DNA of 35,451 nucleotides from Leptospira ilyithenensis (lineage in GTDB: Bacteria; Spirochaetota; Leptospiria; Leptospirales; Leptospiraceae), in contig NZ_RQHV01000059.1 in assembly GCF_004771005.1 (NCBI RefSeq), positions 1 through 35,451 of the forward strand, read 5' to 3'. How positions within the stretch are numbered: position 1 is the first letter of the stretch; every line of letters starts with the position of its first letter. Positions 24,273-33,923 of the stretch are shown piece by piece. The notes beneath the pieces were generated by a model that did no database searches, was not told the origin of the DNA, and saw only the letters and a program-made list of their open reading frames with translations. The translations under genes and the position numbers were made by a program.

Positions 24273-27200
24273 TTTTCTTTTTCCATCAGATAATAGGCCG
24301 CAGGAACCACAACAAACGTTACCAAAGTGGAAAGAACGAGTCCTCCTAGTATGGTCACAGCCATGGGAACCCTGGTCTCCGCTCCGGGACCGAGTGCCAA
24401 AGCAGGAGGAATCGCAGCAGCAATCGAAGCGAATGAAGTCATAAGCACCGGACGCAAACGGACAGGACAACCTTCCCGAACCGCTTCTGCTACCGTTTTG
24501 CCTTGCGTCCGCACATGATTTACAAATTCGACGAGCAAGATGGAATTCTTTTTCACAAGTCCCAGAAGCATAATGAGTCCGATAAAACTGTACATATTGA
24601 AAGACTGACCAGTAATAAAGAGTGCGACAAGAGCTCCTGAAAAACTAAAAGGCATGGAAAGTAAAACATATAACGGTTGTTTTAGACTATTGAATTGGCT
24701 TGCTAAAATCATATACGAGATGACAATACCCAGCACGAGTGCAAACATAAGTCCGCTTGTGGATTCGTTCGCTGTTTTGGCGGAACCGGACACTTGCACT
24801 GCATATCCTTCGGGCAACATCTCTTTTGCAACATCAAGTGATTTTTCCAAACTGGCATTCTGCCCGATTGCCTGAGGAGGGTTTCCGAATAATTTGATCG
24901 CACGATCCCGATTAACCCTTGTAATACTTTTTAAAGTATTTTTGGTTTCTAAAATCAATATGTCTTTTAAACGGACAAATTCACCGTGTACGTTTCTGAC
25001 CCGTATATTGGGGATGATCTCTGCATTTTCCCCCTGATCTTTATTGATTTTAATTCTTACGTCATAACTTCTTCCGTTTTCCGTAAAACGGCTGACCTTC
25101 TTGCCGCCCATAAGAGGGCCGATCGTATTACCAATGTTAGCCATACTAACGCCTCTTGCGGCAGCGGCATCCCGATTGGGCAAAATCCTCAACTCTTCCT
25201 GGCCCAATACATAATCCGTATCAATGTCCTGTAAAATTCCTTCTTTATCCAATCTTTCCCGGATTTTAACCGATACATCGGCAAGAACATCCCAACTAGG
25301 ACCGGTTAATACCAGTTCGATGGGATATCCTCTGCCTGCGCTGAAACCCCTTTGTGAAATATCTATGATCGAAAATTTTGCCTCGGGAACCAGGATTTTC
25401 AAATCCTTCCGCAAATCTGCGAATACATCGTTTTGCGTGATTTCTTTTCCAGTCCTTTTATTGATCGGTCTTTTTCCCATCTCTTTGATCGAAACAAAAA
25501 ACATAGCTCCGTTCGATTCCGTTCCGTCAAATCCTCCGATGGTTCCCATATACTTTTCAATCTCAGGTTTTGCCATCAGATGGGATTCCACTCTTTTCAT
25601 CGCTTCATTTGTGGCAAAGATCGAGGAACTAACAGGCATTTTAGCACGAAGAACGAATCTTCCCAAATCCTGAGGAGGGATAAATTCTTTTTTCAGGCCC
25701 AAAAAGAATCCGAGAGATAAAATAAAAAGAACCGTCGCAACAAACAAAATGGTTTTGGGAAAAACAATCACGTAATCAATTACCCGGGCATAAAAGATTT
25801 CCGCTTTTCGCAAAAATTTTTCCACCAAAGGGTCCACTCTTTTGAATAAGGAAAAGAACTCGATTGTCTTTGCAATGATGCTATAAAATTTAGAATCTTT
25901 GTAATTGGACAGATTCCACTTGGAAGGATTACCGATAGTCTCCTGTTTCTTGGATTTTCCCTTTTTTGTTTCTCTTTCCCTGTACCTGGAAGCACGCATA
26001 GGAGTGAAACTAAGCGCTTCGAAAAGAGAGAGTGCGACTGCTGCGGCTACAGTGATTCCAAATTCCAGAAAATATCTTCCGATGACTCCCGACATAAATG
26101 CCACCGGCAAAAAGATGGCGATGATGGCAAGGGTTGCTGCCAACGCCGCAAAACGAATCTCAGACGCTCCTTCCAAAGCGGCAAGATACCATGTTTTTCC
26201 CATCTCTCTATGTCTGCTGATATTTTCCAAAACCATAATGGCATCATCCACTACGATTCCCACCGCTAAAGAAAGTCCGAGCAATGTAAATGTGTTTAAA
26301 GTAAATCCTGCATAGTACAAAACTAAAAATGTACCTATGATGGAAGTCGGAATGGCAAGTAGTACGTTTGCCGTACTTCCCCAACTTCCCAAAAACAATC
26401 TGCAAACAAAACCGGTAAGAAGAATAGAGAGCAACAAAGTAAACATGAGCTCATCTACGGAGTCTTTGATAAATGTAGTGTTGTCATTTGCAATGGAAAG
26501 GTTGTATCCGCGAGGGAGTGTGGATTTCAACTCTTCCATTTTGACTTTTACTCTGTTGGCAACCGCTACTGCATCGGATCCTTTTATTTTTTTAATCCCA
26601 AGTCCTACAGATGGAATCTGATTGAACCTGCCTATCTTTTTAATCTCATCTAACCCATCTTCAATGGTGGCTACGTCTTTCAGACGAACCGGTCGAAACA
26701 TCGCAGCACCGCTTCTGGAATTAATAAAGATATTGGAAAGTTGGTTCACAGTAGGAACATCTCCAACGGCACGGAGTGAGATTTCCGATTTTTGATTTTG
26801 TAATTTTCCGGAAGGAACTTCTATGTTTTGTTCGAGTAAAGTATTTGTAATATCATCTACAGTAAGTTCGGCGGCGGCCAATCGGTTCGGATCCAGATAA
26901 ACATTTATGACTCTGTCTACATATCCACCTAAAATGATTTCTCCTACTCCCGGCAATTCCTGGAATTTATCCTTTAATACGGATTTAACATAAATCATCT
27001 TCTCTTGTTCCGTTCTGCCTTCGGCGGTCAATGCAACCCAGATGATCGGGTTGTCGTCGGGGTTGGATTTGAGAAGAACGGGAGGGTCTAGTGCGGTGGG
27101 GAGTTTATTCTGAACCTGGGCAATTTTGGTTTGGATCTCTTGCAATGCGACATCCACATCACGATTTAACTCAAGTTCTACGGTAATGGTTGCAGCGCTA

Positions 27201-27457
27201 TCGGTTGATGTGGATCGGATCTCCGCCACTCCTTCCACAGTCAAAAGCACTTCTTCGATCGGATCGACAACATCCGTTTCCATAACGGATGCATTGGCTC
27301 CTTGCAAAGTAAGAGCGATATTTACAATGGGAAAATCCACATTAGGCATTTGTGACAATCCCAAACGGGAAAGCCCGATAGATCCCAAAAGGATGATTCC
27401 TATCATCATCATCCAGGAAAAAATAGGATTGCGTATGGAAACTTCGGATAATTGCAA
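24269..27457 (-). CDS. RND (HAE-1 type) efflux transporter
   Basis: 1062 residues, the normal length for AcrB-type pumps. It has the starting IRNPIFSWMMMIGIILLG segment, the proton-relay pair D404-D405 in VGIVVDDAIMVLENISR, the central hydrophilic linker near 510-545 and the second-half LGLVKKNSILLVEF motif. It exports hydrophobic or amphipathic compounds by proton exchange. The start is a TTG at 27457 with TGAGGA just upstream. It overlaps the TolC-like gene by four bases. A periplasmic adaptor (HlyD/MFP) gene is expected upstream but is absent. The preceding genes encode fatty-acid enzymes. Confidence 0.95.
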   Translation of the reverse strand: MQLSEVSIRNPIFSWMMMIGIILLGSIGLSRLGLSQMPNVDFPIVNIALTLQGANASVMETDVVDPIEEVLLTVEGVAEIRSTSTDSAATITVELELNRDVDVALQEIQTKIAQVQNKLPTALDPPVLLKSNPDDNPIIWVALTAEGRTEQEKMIYVKSVLKDKFQELPGVGEIILGGYVDRVINVYLDPNRLAAAELTVDDITNTLLEQNIEVPSGKLQNQKSEISLRAVGDVPTVNQLSNIFINSRSGAAMFRPVRLKDVATIEDGLDEIKKIGRFNQIPSVGLGIKKIKGSDAVAVANRVKVKMEELKSTLPRGYNLSIANDNTTFIKDSVDELMFTLLLSILLTGFVCRLFLGSWGSTANVLLAIPTSIIGTFLVLYYAGFTLNTFTLLGLSLAVGIVVDDAIMVLENISRHREMGKTWYLAALEGASEIRFAALAATLAIIAIFLPVAFMSGVIGRYFLEFGITVAAAVALSLFEALSFTPMRASRYRERETKKGKSKKQETIGNPSKWNLSNYKDSKFYSIIAKTIEFFSLFKRVDPLVEKFLRKAEIFYARVIDYVIVFPKTILFVATVLFILSLGFFLGLKKEFIPPQDLGRFVLRAKMPVSSSIFATNEAMKRVESHLMAKPEIEKYMGTIGGFDGTESNGAMFFVSIKEMGKRPINKRTGKEITQNDVFADLRKDLKILVPEAKFSIIDISQRGFSAGRGYPIELVLTGPSWDVLADVSVKIRERLDKEGILQDIDTDYVLGQEELRILPNRDAAAARGVSMANIGNTIGPLMGGKKVSRFTENGRSYDVRIKINKDQGENAEIIPNIRVRNVHGEFVRLKDILILETKNTLKSITRVNRDRAIKLFGNPPQAIGQNASLEKSLDVAKEMLPEGYAVQVSGSAKTANESTSGLMFALVLGIVISYMILASQFNSLKQPLYVLLSMPFSFSGALVALFITGQSFNMYSFIGLIMLLGLVKKNSILLVEFVNHVRTQGKTVAEAVREGCPVRLRPVLMTSFASIAAAIPPALALGPGAETRVPMAVTILGGLVLSTLVTFVVVPAAYYLMEKEK

Positions 27458-27608
27458 TGGTCCTCAGGATTTAGAAAGAATGGTTCGTATTATAGACCCA
27501 AGTTTTCGCCCCGGAGTTCCCGAACTTTTAAAAAAGAGAATTCAAAGATAAATCCCTTGTTCCTTGCTGAAGCTCATAGGCTAGGTGGATAAACTGAGGG
27601 ATTAAGAA

Positions 27609-28385
27609 TTAAGTAATAAAATTTGGTCTTCGTTTTTCCAAAAGAGATAGAAAACCTTCTTGCCCGTCTTTGGTTTGGATGGTTCGTGCAAAATGCTGTA
27701 TATCCTGTTCGAACACTTTGGAAAGAATAGGATGATAAAAATCGCGAAGTGCTGTTTTCATTCCACGACTTGAATTATAAGTAAGCTTTGCAAGGGAATT
27801 GGCGAATTTCAATCCTTCGTTAAACAAAGATTCTGCGGGATAAAGTTCGTCTACAAGACCGATCTCTTTCGCTTCGGGGGATTTTATTTGTTTGCCAGTA
27901 TATAATAAATCACGTGCATTTTTATAACCCACAAGATCTTTCAATACCATTGTAGGAACGGAAGGAAAATTCAAACCCACGATTGCTTCTGAAAATCCTA
28001 TCCTTGCCCCCTTATCCACCATATAACGGTAATCAGAGAATAATGCAAAAACCGCTCCCGCCGCCATACAATGTCCGTTGATAATGGAAATGGTGGGAAC
28101 GGGAAATAGAAAATAATCCGAAACGGTTCCAATCAAAATAGTGACCGCTTCTTTGATCTCCGCATCCGACTTTCCGTACATCAGGCTCGGCTCGATTCCA
28201 TTGGAAAAAAACTGAGTCTGTGCGGAGGTAAGTAAAACTGCGCGCAAGTTTTCATTTTGCGCATGCTTTTTCAAAAGACCGCCGAATGTGGAAAAAGCAT
28301 TCAGATCAAAAGTATTCTTTTCATTGGTCTGCATCCTGATTTCCAGAACGCGTTCCCCATGAAATATCTCGGCAAAGATGGACAT
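27609..28385 (-). CDS. Enoyl-CoA hydratase/isomerase family protein
   Basis: 258 residues of the crotonase fold. The two oxyanion-hole regions appear as FFSNGIEPSLMYG and INGHCMAAGAVFALFSDYRYM. GFSEAIVGLNFPSVP replaces the usual place of a catalytic Glu, so hydratase versus isomerase activity is uncertain. The ATG overlaps the stop of the acyl-CoA synthetase gene by one base (TAATG), giving translational coupling. Together the two fit activation and processing of fatty acids, the main carbon source of leptospires. Confidence 0.85.
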   Translation of the reverse strand: MSIFAEIFHGERVLEIRMQTNEKNTFDLNAFSTFGGLLKKHAQNENLRAVLLTSAQTQFFSNGIEPSLMYGKSDAEIKEAVTILIGTVSDYFLFPVPTISIINGHCMAAGAVFALFSDYRYMVDKGARIGFSEAIVGLNFPSVPTMVLKDLVGYKNARDLLYTGKQIKSPEAKEIGLVDELYPAESLFNEGLKFANSLAKLTYNSSRGMKTALRDFYHPILSKVFEQDIQHFARTIQTKDGQEGFLSLLEKRRPNFIT

Positions 28386-30433
28386 TAGCTGTTTTTATAA
28401 AGTTCCAAAATCCGATCTTTGTATTTTTCAGTAATGACATGACGTTTCATTTTCATCAGGTTTGTAAGCTCGTCACCAACTTCGAAAGGTTTGGTGATAA
28501 TGGTAACATACTGAACCTGTTCAAAGTTTTTGAAACCTGTTTTGACACTATTGAAATTACGAACTTCTTTTTTATAAAAATCGACTACCTTCGGTTCGGT
28601 AATGAGTTTTTCAGGTTTGGTTTCCGTGATTCCGTTGTCCGCCGCCCAAGCAGTAAGTGCGTCAAAATCAGGAACAATGATGGCACCCAATACTTTTTGA
28701 TCCTGCCCTACTACCATGGATTGTTTGATAAAAGGAGATTCGTCGATTTTGTTTTCAATCGGTACTGGCTCTACGTTTTCACCACCTAACAGAACGATTG
28801 TATCTTTGGCGCGACCGGTGAGAGTCAAAGTCTTTTTGAAATTGATCATCCCTATATCACCGGTATTCAACCAACCGTCCACTATGGTTTTTGCAGTAGC
28901 TTCCGGGTTTTTGTAATAACCTTTCATCACTTGCGGTCCATTCAAGTGAACTACACCCTTAAGCCCTTGTTTGCCCGAAATAATATTTCGTTTGTCGTCT
29001 ATATGGCATAGAACCTTGCCGGCATCATCCCGAATCTGAACTTGAGTGAGAGGAACAATATCTCCCACAGAACCCATAACCGGACGCTCAAATGATCGAA
29101 CGGAAATCACTGGACTGGTCTCAGTCATTCCGTATCCTTCAAGTACGGTAATACCAATATCCATAAAGAAAGCATCTACGTGTTTTTGCAATGCTCCTCC
29201 GCCGGATAAAGTCGCTCTCAAATGACCGCCTGTCGCTTGGCGAATCTTGGATAATACAATCCGATCCAAGGTGAATACATTTAAAATCAAACCCAGCCCG
29301 GAAATAACATAAGCAACCGTGGAAAGAGAATTTCCTGCGGAACTCAAATAATATCCTACTATTCCGCCTAATATAGTTAAGCTGAAAGGAGCGGTTACCA
29401 GAAGTTTGACAAGAGCGATTGCACCGCCGATTAACGATTGTATGATGTTTCTGTTTTCATAATCCACTTCCAAACCTTTTAAGAAACGGATGGAGGAGTG
29501 GTAGTGTTTGGAGAAAAAGTAAGCTACTTTGAATAACAATCTTCGAACAGGAGGAGTCTGTTTCGGATCATTGATCCTTGTGTAAATTCCGTTATAGATA
29601 CTTTCCCAAACACGAGGAGCCGAAGCCATAAAAGTAGGTCTCGCTTTTTGGATATCATTTCGAAGGTCGGTAACTTTCGTATAATAAGTAGATCCTCCGT
29701 TTACGATCGCGAAGTATTCCACAACTCTTTCAAAGATATGCCATACGGGAAGGATGGACAACATACGATCTTCAGGTGTTACTTTTGCAACATTCGGAAC
29801 CACGTAATGCAATTGATGGATCATATTGGAATGCATAAGCATTACGCCTTTCGGCATTCCCGTTGTCCCGGAAGTATAGATCAGAGTGAATAGATCGTCC
29901 GGCTTGATTTTGGAAATACGTTTTTCCGCTTCTTTTTTCCCCTTATTACGCAACTCCTTCCCTTTTTTTAACAAGTCCGGAAAATGCAAAACTCCGGAGC
30001 CGGATTTGATTTTGGAATCCTGATCGAGAATGATGACAGTCTTGGCTCCCTTGATTTGGGATTTATTGTTTTTAAATTTTTCGTAAACCTTGTCGTTTTC
30101 AATAAAAACAATTTTTGCCCCCGAGTGATTGAGGATATAAACGATTTCCGAATCAGTAATATCTGATCCGCGAGGTACATTGGCAGCCCCTGCGAGTAAT
30201 ACAGCACAGTCAGCAACGATCCATTCTTTTCGATTGTCTGCGAGAATTCCTACATGATCCCGGGCATCCACACCTAAATCAATGAGTGCCTCCGCGAGCG
30301 CTAAACCATCTTCGTAAAGTTCTTTGTAGGTGATGGCTTGGTATTCTTTTGCCGCATTTTTATACCAAAATGCCGGCTTGGTTCCGAATTTCTCCGAAGA
30401 CTCTTTATAAACTTCTGCTAGGTTATTTGCCAT
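28385..30433 (-). CDS. Long-chain fatty acid-CoA ligase (AMP-forming)
   Basis: 682 residues of the ANL superfamily. The ATP/AMP-binding motif [11 protein letters not shown] is at 186-196, [12 protein letters not shown] in the middle and [11 protein letters not shown](NFKK)[19 protein letters not shown] near the C-terminal domain. It converts a fatty acid, ATP and CoA to acyl-CoA. A strongly hydrophobic block (about 335-390, [23 protein letters not shown] and [14 protein letters not shown]) lies between the N-terminal core motifs and may attach the enzyme to the membrane. GGGAG lies just before the ATG. It is co-transcribed with the enoyl-CoA hydratase and perhaps the small gene upstream. Confidence 0.94.
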   Translation of the reverse strand: MANNLAEVYKESSEKFGTKPAFWYKNAAKEYQAITYKELYEDGLALAEALIDLGVDARDHVGILADNRKEWIVADCAVLLAGAANVPRGSDITDSEIVYILNHSGAKIVFIENDKVYEKFKNNKSQIKGAKTVIILDQDSKIKSGSGVLHFPDLLKKGKELRNKGKKEAEKRISKIKPDDLFTLIYTSGTTGMPKGVMLMHSNMIHQLHYVVPNVAKVTPEDRMLSILPVWHIFERVVEYFAIVNGGSTYYTKVTDLRNDIQKARPTFMASAPRVWESIYNGIYTRINDPKQTPPVRRLLFKVAYFFSKHYHSSIRFLKGLEVDYENRNIIQSLIGGAIALVKLLVTAPFSLTILGGIVGYYLSSAGNSLSTVAYVISGLGLILNVFTLDRIVLSKIRQATGGHLRATLSGGGALQKHVDAFFMDIGITVLEGYGMTETSPVISVRSFERPVMGSVGDIVPLTQVQIRDDAGKVLCHIDDKRNIISGKQGLKGVVHLNGPQVMKGYYKNPEATAKTIVDGWLNTGDIGMINFKKTLTLTGRAKDTIVLLGGENVEPVPIENKIDESPFIKQSMVVGQDQKVLGAIIVPDFDALTAWAADNGITETKPEKLITEPKVVDFYKKEVRNFNSVKTGFKNFEQVQYVTIITKPFEVGDELTNLMKMKRHVITEKYKDRILELYKNS

Positions 30434-30501
30434 ATCTCTCCCATCTGAAACGGACTTAATATTAAATCCAAATTTCAGATGGTCAAGAGATTTTTAAGAA
30501 C

Positions 30502-30714
30502 TTAGTCCCAGGAGAATTTATTCTGTTGGTGCCCTTTTTTTAGGTGGCGTTTTCTGATTTCGGTCAATTTGTCCATTTGTCTGGAATCCAGCAGGTTTCG
30601 TGCTTTCAGACCGAGCTGGGGAAGCAGGGTTTCGCTCTCTATATTAGAAAAAAAGCGGTCTTGTCGTGTAAAAGAGCTTTTTAGCTCCGGGTTCATTTCT
30701 GGGTAGAAATCCAT
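30502..30714 (-). CDS. 70-residue hypothetical protein
   Basis: It starts MDFYPEMNPELKSSFTRQDRF and ends in a basic stretch (RKRHLKKGHQQNKFSWD). An almost ideal ribosome site, GGAGG, lies five bases before the ATG, which is the best reason to call it. It ends 68 bp before the acyl-CoA synthetase start on the same strand, so it may be the first gene of that operon. I do not recognise a family. The charge pattern could suit nucleic acid or membrane-surface binding. Confidence 0.6.
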   Translation of the reverse strand: MDFYPEMNPELKSSFTRQDRFFSNIESETLLPQLGLKARNLLDSRQMDKLTEIRKRHLKKGHQQNKFSWD

Positions 30715-30791
30715 GTCGGCCTCCGTGCGTCCTTGGTTCCTGGGGTGTTTGTTTGTTAGGGCTCATCATCCGTGACAAGTGGTCCTATCCC

Positions 30792-30805
30792 CGATATGTA
30801 TATCG
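30792..30805. promoter_or_regulatory. Short perfect palindrome in divergent intergenic region
   Basis: CGATAT-GT-ATATCG lies between the 70-residue gene (minus strand) and the small gene at 30880 (plus strand). Its position would suit an operator for either. It is short enough to occur by chance. Confidence 0.25.
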
Positions 30806-30879
30806 CAGGAAAAGGAAAATACTGAAGTAAAAAATTTTGCTTGTACTATTTTTTTTCATTCTGTTTTTGGTATTCGTCT

Positions 30880-31110
30880 ATGACGATTCGAATGATCAAT
30901 GCTACAGGTAAGCGAAATGGCCGTTTCGTCGCCTATGAATACGGCGAAGATCTGTTTGGAACTCTCTATTTGGACAAGTTTTCAGGTAGAGAAAGAGGGA
31001 AATTGATCGACAAATGGAGATTAAATGACCTGGGCAGCCTTGTTCGAGTACTTGATTTAGAAATTACCAAAAGAGAAGAAGAAAATTACGAACGACACAG
31101 ATTCGCCTGA
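30880..31110 (+). CDS. 76-residue hypothetical protein
   Basis: [22 protein letters not shown], then [39 protein letters not shown] and a very charged tail. The predicted pattern is a small beta hairpin followed by helices. Earlier in-frame starts (30841) would add a hydrophobic segment from poly-T and are unlikely. The ATG at 30892 is also possible. It is followed closely by the MutS-like gene, whose open frame overlaps its end, so the two are probably one transcript. The family is not recognised. Confidence 0.55.
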   Translation: MTIRMINATGKRNGRFVAYEYGEDLFGTLYLDKFSGRERGKLIDKWRLNDLGSLVRVLDLEITKREEENYERHRFA

Positions 31111-31204
31111 TTTCCCCACAAGTTTCTTAAATTTCAGAAAGAAACGTTATTCCTCGCTCATTCCCAAAAGAAAATCCCGGTTACAAAGACTTTCTCGCGT
31201 TCGG

Positions 31205-32854
31205 TTGTTCGTATTTTTTTCCATTATCGTGGGATTTTTCGGACTTTATTTAAACAAATCGGAATTTTTACATTATGCTTTTCTCGGGATACCGATTCTT
31301 TGTTTTGCGATTCTGGTTTCCATCTACCAAAAACGGAAACACCATCTTGCGGGACTGGAAAAAACTTTAGCTCTCATCGAAAGGGAATTGAATCGAAAGA
31401 AAGGGGTTTTGAAAAAAATCCCTTCTTTGGAAGTCTGGGAATTTCCAGAAGCGGTAAGAAACCATCCCCTTTCCGTTGATTTGGATTTGTGCACAAAACA
31501 AGGGTTATTTGCATATCTCGATACGACCGTCACAAAAGACAGTTGGGATTTGTTTTTAAACCGGCTATTGCAAAATACGAACGAAGATCCGAAAATTTTA
31601 CAAACAAAAGTAAAAGAACTTTTGAAAAACAGATCTTTGAACTACCAATTGCTGCGAAAGGCATTTCCTTACGGAGAAGATACTAAAGAGAAAATTCCCT
31701 TTTTTAACATTGCCAAAGATTTCCATTTTTGGGAAAAACAAAATTATCTCAGGTTTCTTTATCCGATTCTAGGAGTGTTTACTCCATTCTGGCTACTTCT
31801 CAGTTCCTTTTTTTCTTTGCCGTTTGCTCCGTTGTTATTGTTTGTTAACCTAATCCTATTTATACGATTTCGAAAAAATTCTCTTAAAGTTTGGAAACAA
31901 ATTCAAAATCTAAACCAAAGTTTGGAAAATTTCGAATCCGTTTGGAAACGATTGCATCCAAAACGAAGGGTGGAAATTCAAAAGATGTCCCGTGCTTTGG
32001 AAAAATTGGGCAATTCTTCCGAATGGATTATTTCACCGCTTCCGCATTTTCTTTTGAATGCGATCTTTCTTTGGGATCTTTGGAAAGTGAATCGTTTTGA
32101 AAAATGGAAACTCAATTGGGCTCCTCTATGGACGGAATTGAAAGAAGATTGGATCCGTGTGGATTCTCTCCTTCCTTTTGCGAATCTTTCTTTTTTAAAT
32201 CCTAATATGGCTTTTCCCGAATGGAATGACAAAGGTATCATTGAAGCTGAAAATCTAGGCCATCCTCTGATCGGAACTAATCACCGTATAACTAATGTTT
32301 TACCAACAGTAGGAAGAGGCGGTTTGTTCATCATTACCGGTTCCAATATGTCGGGAAAAACAACCTATCTGCGCGCCATCGCAGTGAGTCTGTTAATTGC
32401 CGGAAGCGGCGGACCGATTCCCGGAACCAGAATGTCCATAGCCCCTTTTGAAATCCATACGTTGATCCGTTCCCAAGATTCTTTGGAAAACGGAATCTCT
32501 TTCTTCTATTCGGAGGTAAGGAGGCTTTCCGGGATCATCAGGGAAACAAAGCCGGATACGAAGTTGTCCGTACTTTTTTTGGATGAAATTTTAAAAGGAA
32601 CCAATTCCAAAGAAAGGCAAATTGCAACCCGAGAAATTCTATTTGCATTAAAAGAAAAAGGGGCGATCGTTTTTCTAACCACCCATGATTTACAAATTGC
32701 AGAAATAGAAGGAGCGACTCCATTTCATTTCACAGAACTAGAATTAAATGGTGAAATGATATTTGATTACAAACTCCGGGAAGGGATTTCCCATACTACG
32801 AATGCTTTGCGAATTTTAAGAAAAGAAGGGATTCCCATTCGGGAAGAGATTTAA
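31205..32854 (+). CDS. Membrane-tethered MutS-like ATPase
   Basis: 549 residues from a TTG. Two membrane segments lie near the N-terminus (FVFFSIIVGFFGLYL and YAFLGIPILCFAILVSI) and a second hydrophobic pair at about 190-225. The C-terminal third is a MutS core ATPase: Walker A GSNMSGKTT (379-387), Walker B LFLDEILKGTNSKE with D460-E461, and TTHDLQIAE. The mismatch-recognition domains of true MutS are absent. This belongs to the group of MutS-related membrane proteins of unknown role. The start is uncertain: the TTG has no ribosome site, while the frame stays open back to 31061 and encodes a basic segment (SLIPKRKSRLQRLSRVR) that fits a cytoplasmic N-terminus. No standard start codon exists there. 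Confidence 0.85.
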   Translation: MFVFFSIIVGFFGLYLNKSEFLHYAFLGIPILCFAILVSIYQKRKHHLAGLEKTLALIERELNRKKGVLKKIPSLEVWEFPEAVRNHPLSVDLDLCTKQGLFAYLDTTVTKDSWDLFLNRLLQNTNEDPKILQTKVKELLKNRSLNYQLLRKAFPYGEDTKEKIPFFNIAKDFHFWEKQNYLRFLYPILGVFTPFWLLLSSFFSLPFAPLLLFVNLILFIRFRKNSLKVWKQIQNLNQSLENFESVWKRLHPKRRVEIQKMSRALEKLGNSSEWIISPLPHFLLNAIFLWDLWKVNRFEKWKLNWAPLWTELKEDWIRVDSLLPFANLSFLNPNMAFPEWNDKGIIEAENLGHPLIGTNHRITNVLPTVGRGGLFIITGSNMSGKTTYLRAIAVSLLIAGSGGPIPGTRMSIAPFEIHTLIRSQDSLENGISFFYSEVRRLSGIIRETKPDTKLSVLFLDEILKGTNSKERQIATREILFALKEKGAIVFLTTHDLQIAEIEGATPFHFTELELNGEMIFDYKLREGISHTTNALRILRKEGIPIREEI

Positions 32855-32857
32855 AAA

Positions 32858-32992
32858 GGCAAAAAGGCGAACTTATTTGAATAAAATCGGGATAAATCGC
32901 ATCCCTGCTTTACAAAGGGAAGGCGGTATGGTAGAAGGGACGGGACGCATTGGGTGGCGGGTCTAGTTCCCCACCCTCAATCGGGCGGGGAA
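32858..32992. repeat. Dispersed repeat, degenerate copy A with hairpin
   Basis: It starts three bases after the MutS-like stop codon. Bases 32858-32969 align with 35273-35379. They share the first 20 bases (GGCAAAAAGGCGAACTTATT), CTTTACAA, TGGTA and the last 21 around GGGTGGCGGGTCTAGTTC. A hairpin at 32967-32992 pairs TTCCCC-x-CCC with GGG-x-GGGGAA over a 6-base loop. Part of it still reads PALQREGGMVEGT in one frame, similar to the intact frame in copy B, but stop codons and frameshifts break it up. Confidence 0.6.
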
Positions 32993-33069
32993 TACTATAT
33001 TATGAATATCCGAACCAACCTCATTTCAATCTTCAAATTTTCTCTGCGGTAAGAAAAAAGATTATTAGA

Positions 33070-33852
33070 ATGTTTTATACGGATCGAACGAGAAAAAGTA
33101 TGATAGCTCTTTTGATTTTATCCATATTTCAAATTCAATGTTTCGTTTCAAAACCGGATACTCTCATTATTATTTCCGCTGACAGTGAATGGGTTTCCAT
33201 TAAAAAAACCTTGAACATCGATTCGAAAATAATTCTTCACAGCCCGTACGGAGAATATTTTTCATACACATTAAAAAACAAATCGGGCGATGATAAAGCA
33301 ACTCTGTTTCTCCAAGGAGGTTGGGGTAAAATCGATTCCGCTGCTTCCACGCAATGGGCGATTACTGAATTTTCACCGACTTCTGTGATCAACTTGGGAA
33401 CGGCAGGAGGTTTTATCGGCAAGATAAAAGAAGGAGAGATTCTATATGTAAATCAAACTGTCGTTTATGATATTATGGAAAGAATGGGAGATTCGGAAGC
33501 GGCAATCCGTCATTATACTACAGATATAAAAAGCCATGAAGTAGACCTTGCAAAATTAAATCAAATTACCGGTTTAAAATTTGGAACGATCCTTTCCGCC
33601 GATCAGGACATTGATCCGAATCATCTGAAATTTCTAATGAACAAATATCACGCATTAGCTGGTGATTGGGAATCAGCGTCCATTGCAAGGATCTGCACGA
33701 AGAATCAGGTTCCCATCCTCATTTTGAGAGGAATCACGGATGTAGTTGATCCGAACCGTGGAAGTAGAACTTACGGAAACCTATCTGATTTTCAAAAGCA
33801 AACGGAGATGATTATGGCAAAAGAGTTGGATTTGCTTTCCGAATTTTTATGA
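33070..33852 (+). CDS. Lipoprotein MTA/SAH nucleosidase-like enzyme
   Basis: 260 residues of the nucleoside phosphorylase/MTAN fold. Landmarks are a Glu in SADSEW (E40, position of the first active-site acid), GGWGKIDSAAS, NLGTAGGF, E201 in GDWESAS and D224 in RGITDVVD. The last two are 23 residues apart, as are E174 and D197 of E. coli MTAN. So the enzyme should cleave the glycosidic bond of MTA, SAH or a similar nucleoside. Unusually, it begins with a signal peptide (IALLILSIFQIQC, Cys24), placing it outside the cytoplasm. The ATG at 33070 is chosen because the 40 upstream residues of the longer frame run through a repeat element. Confidence 0.8.
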   Translation: MFYTDRTRKSMIALLILSIFQIQCFVSKPDTLIIISADSEWVSIKKTLNIDSKIILHSPYGEYFSYTLKNKSGDDKATLFLQGGWGKIDSAASTQWAITEFSPTSVINLGTAGGFIGKIKEGEILYVNQTVVYDIMERMGDSEAAIRHYTTDIKSHEVDLAKLNQITGLKFGTILSADQDIDPNHLKFLMNKYHALAGDWESASIARICTKNQVPILILRGITDVVDPNRGSRTYGNLSDFQKQTEMIMAKELDLLSEFL

Positions 33853-33923
33853 TCAGAAAGGATTGAACCAAAAATAAACCACTTTTTCCATATCCGATCA
33901 GTCAAAATAAAAGACTCGTTCAA

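Noticed and set aside
24273..24470. Extended N-terminus of the TolC-like protein
   Set aside because: These 66 residues overlap the RND 3' end in another frame and are Cys-rich nonsense. The lipoprotein signal starts at the ATG at 24272.
27458..27551. Plus-strand tail reading GPQDLERMVRIIDPSFRP as a possible gene end
   Set aside because: The frame starts inside the RND gene in antisense and has no own start. The peptide is too short to support a gene, although it is curiously protein-like.
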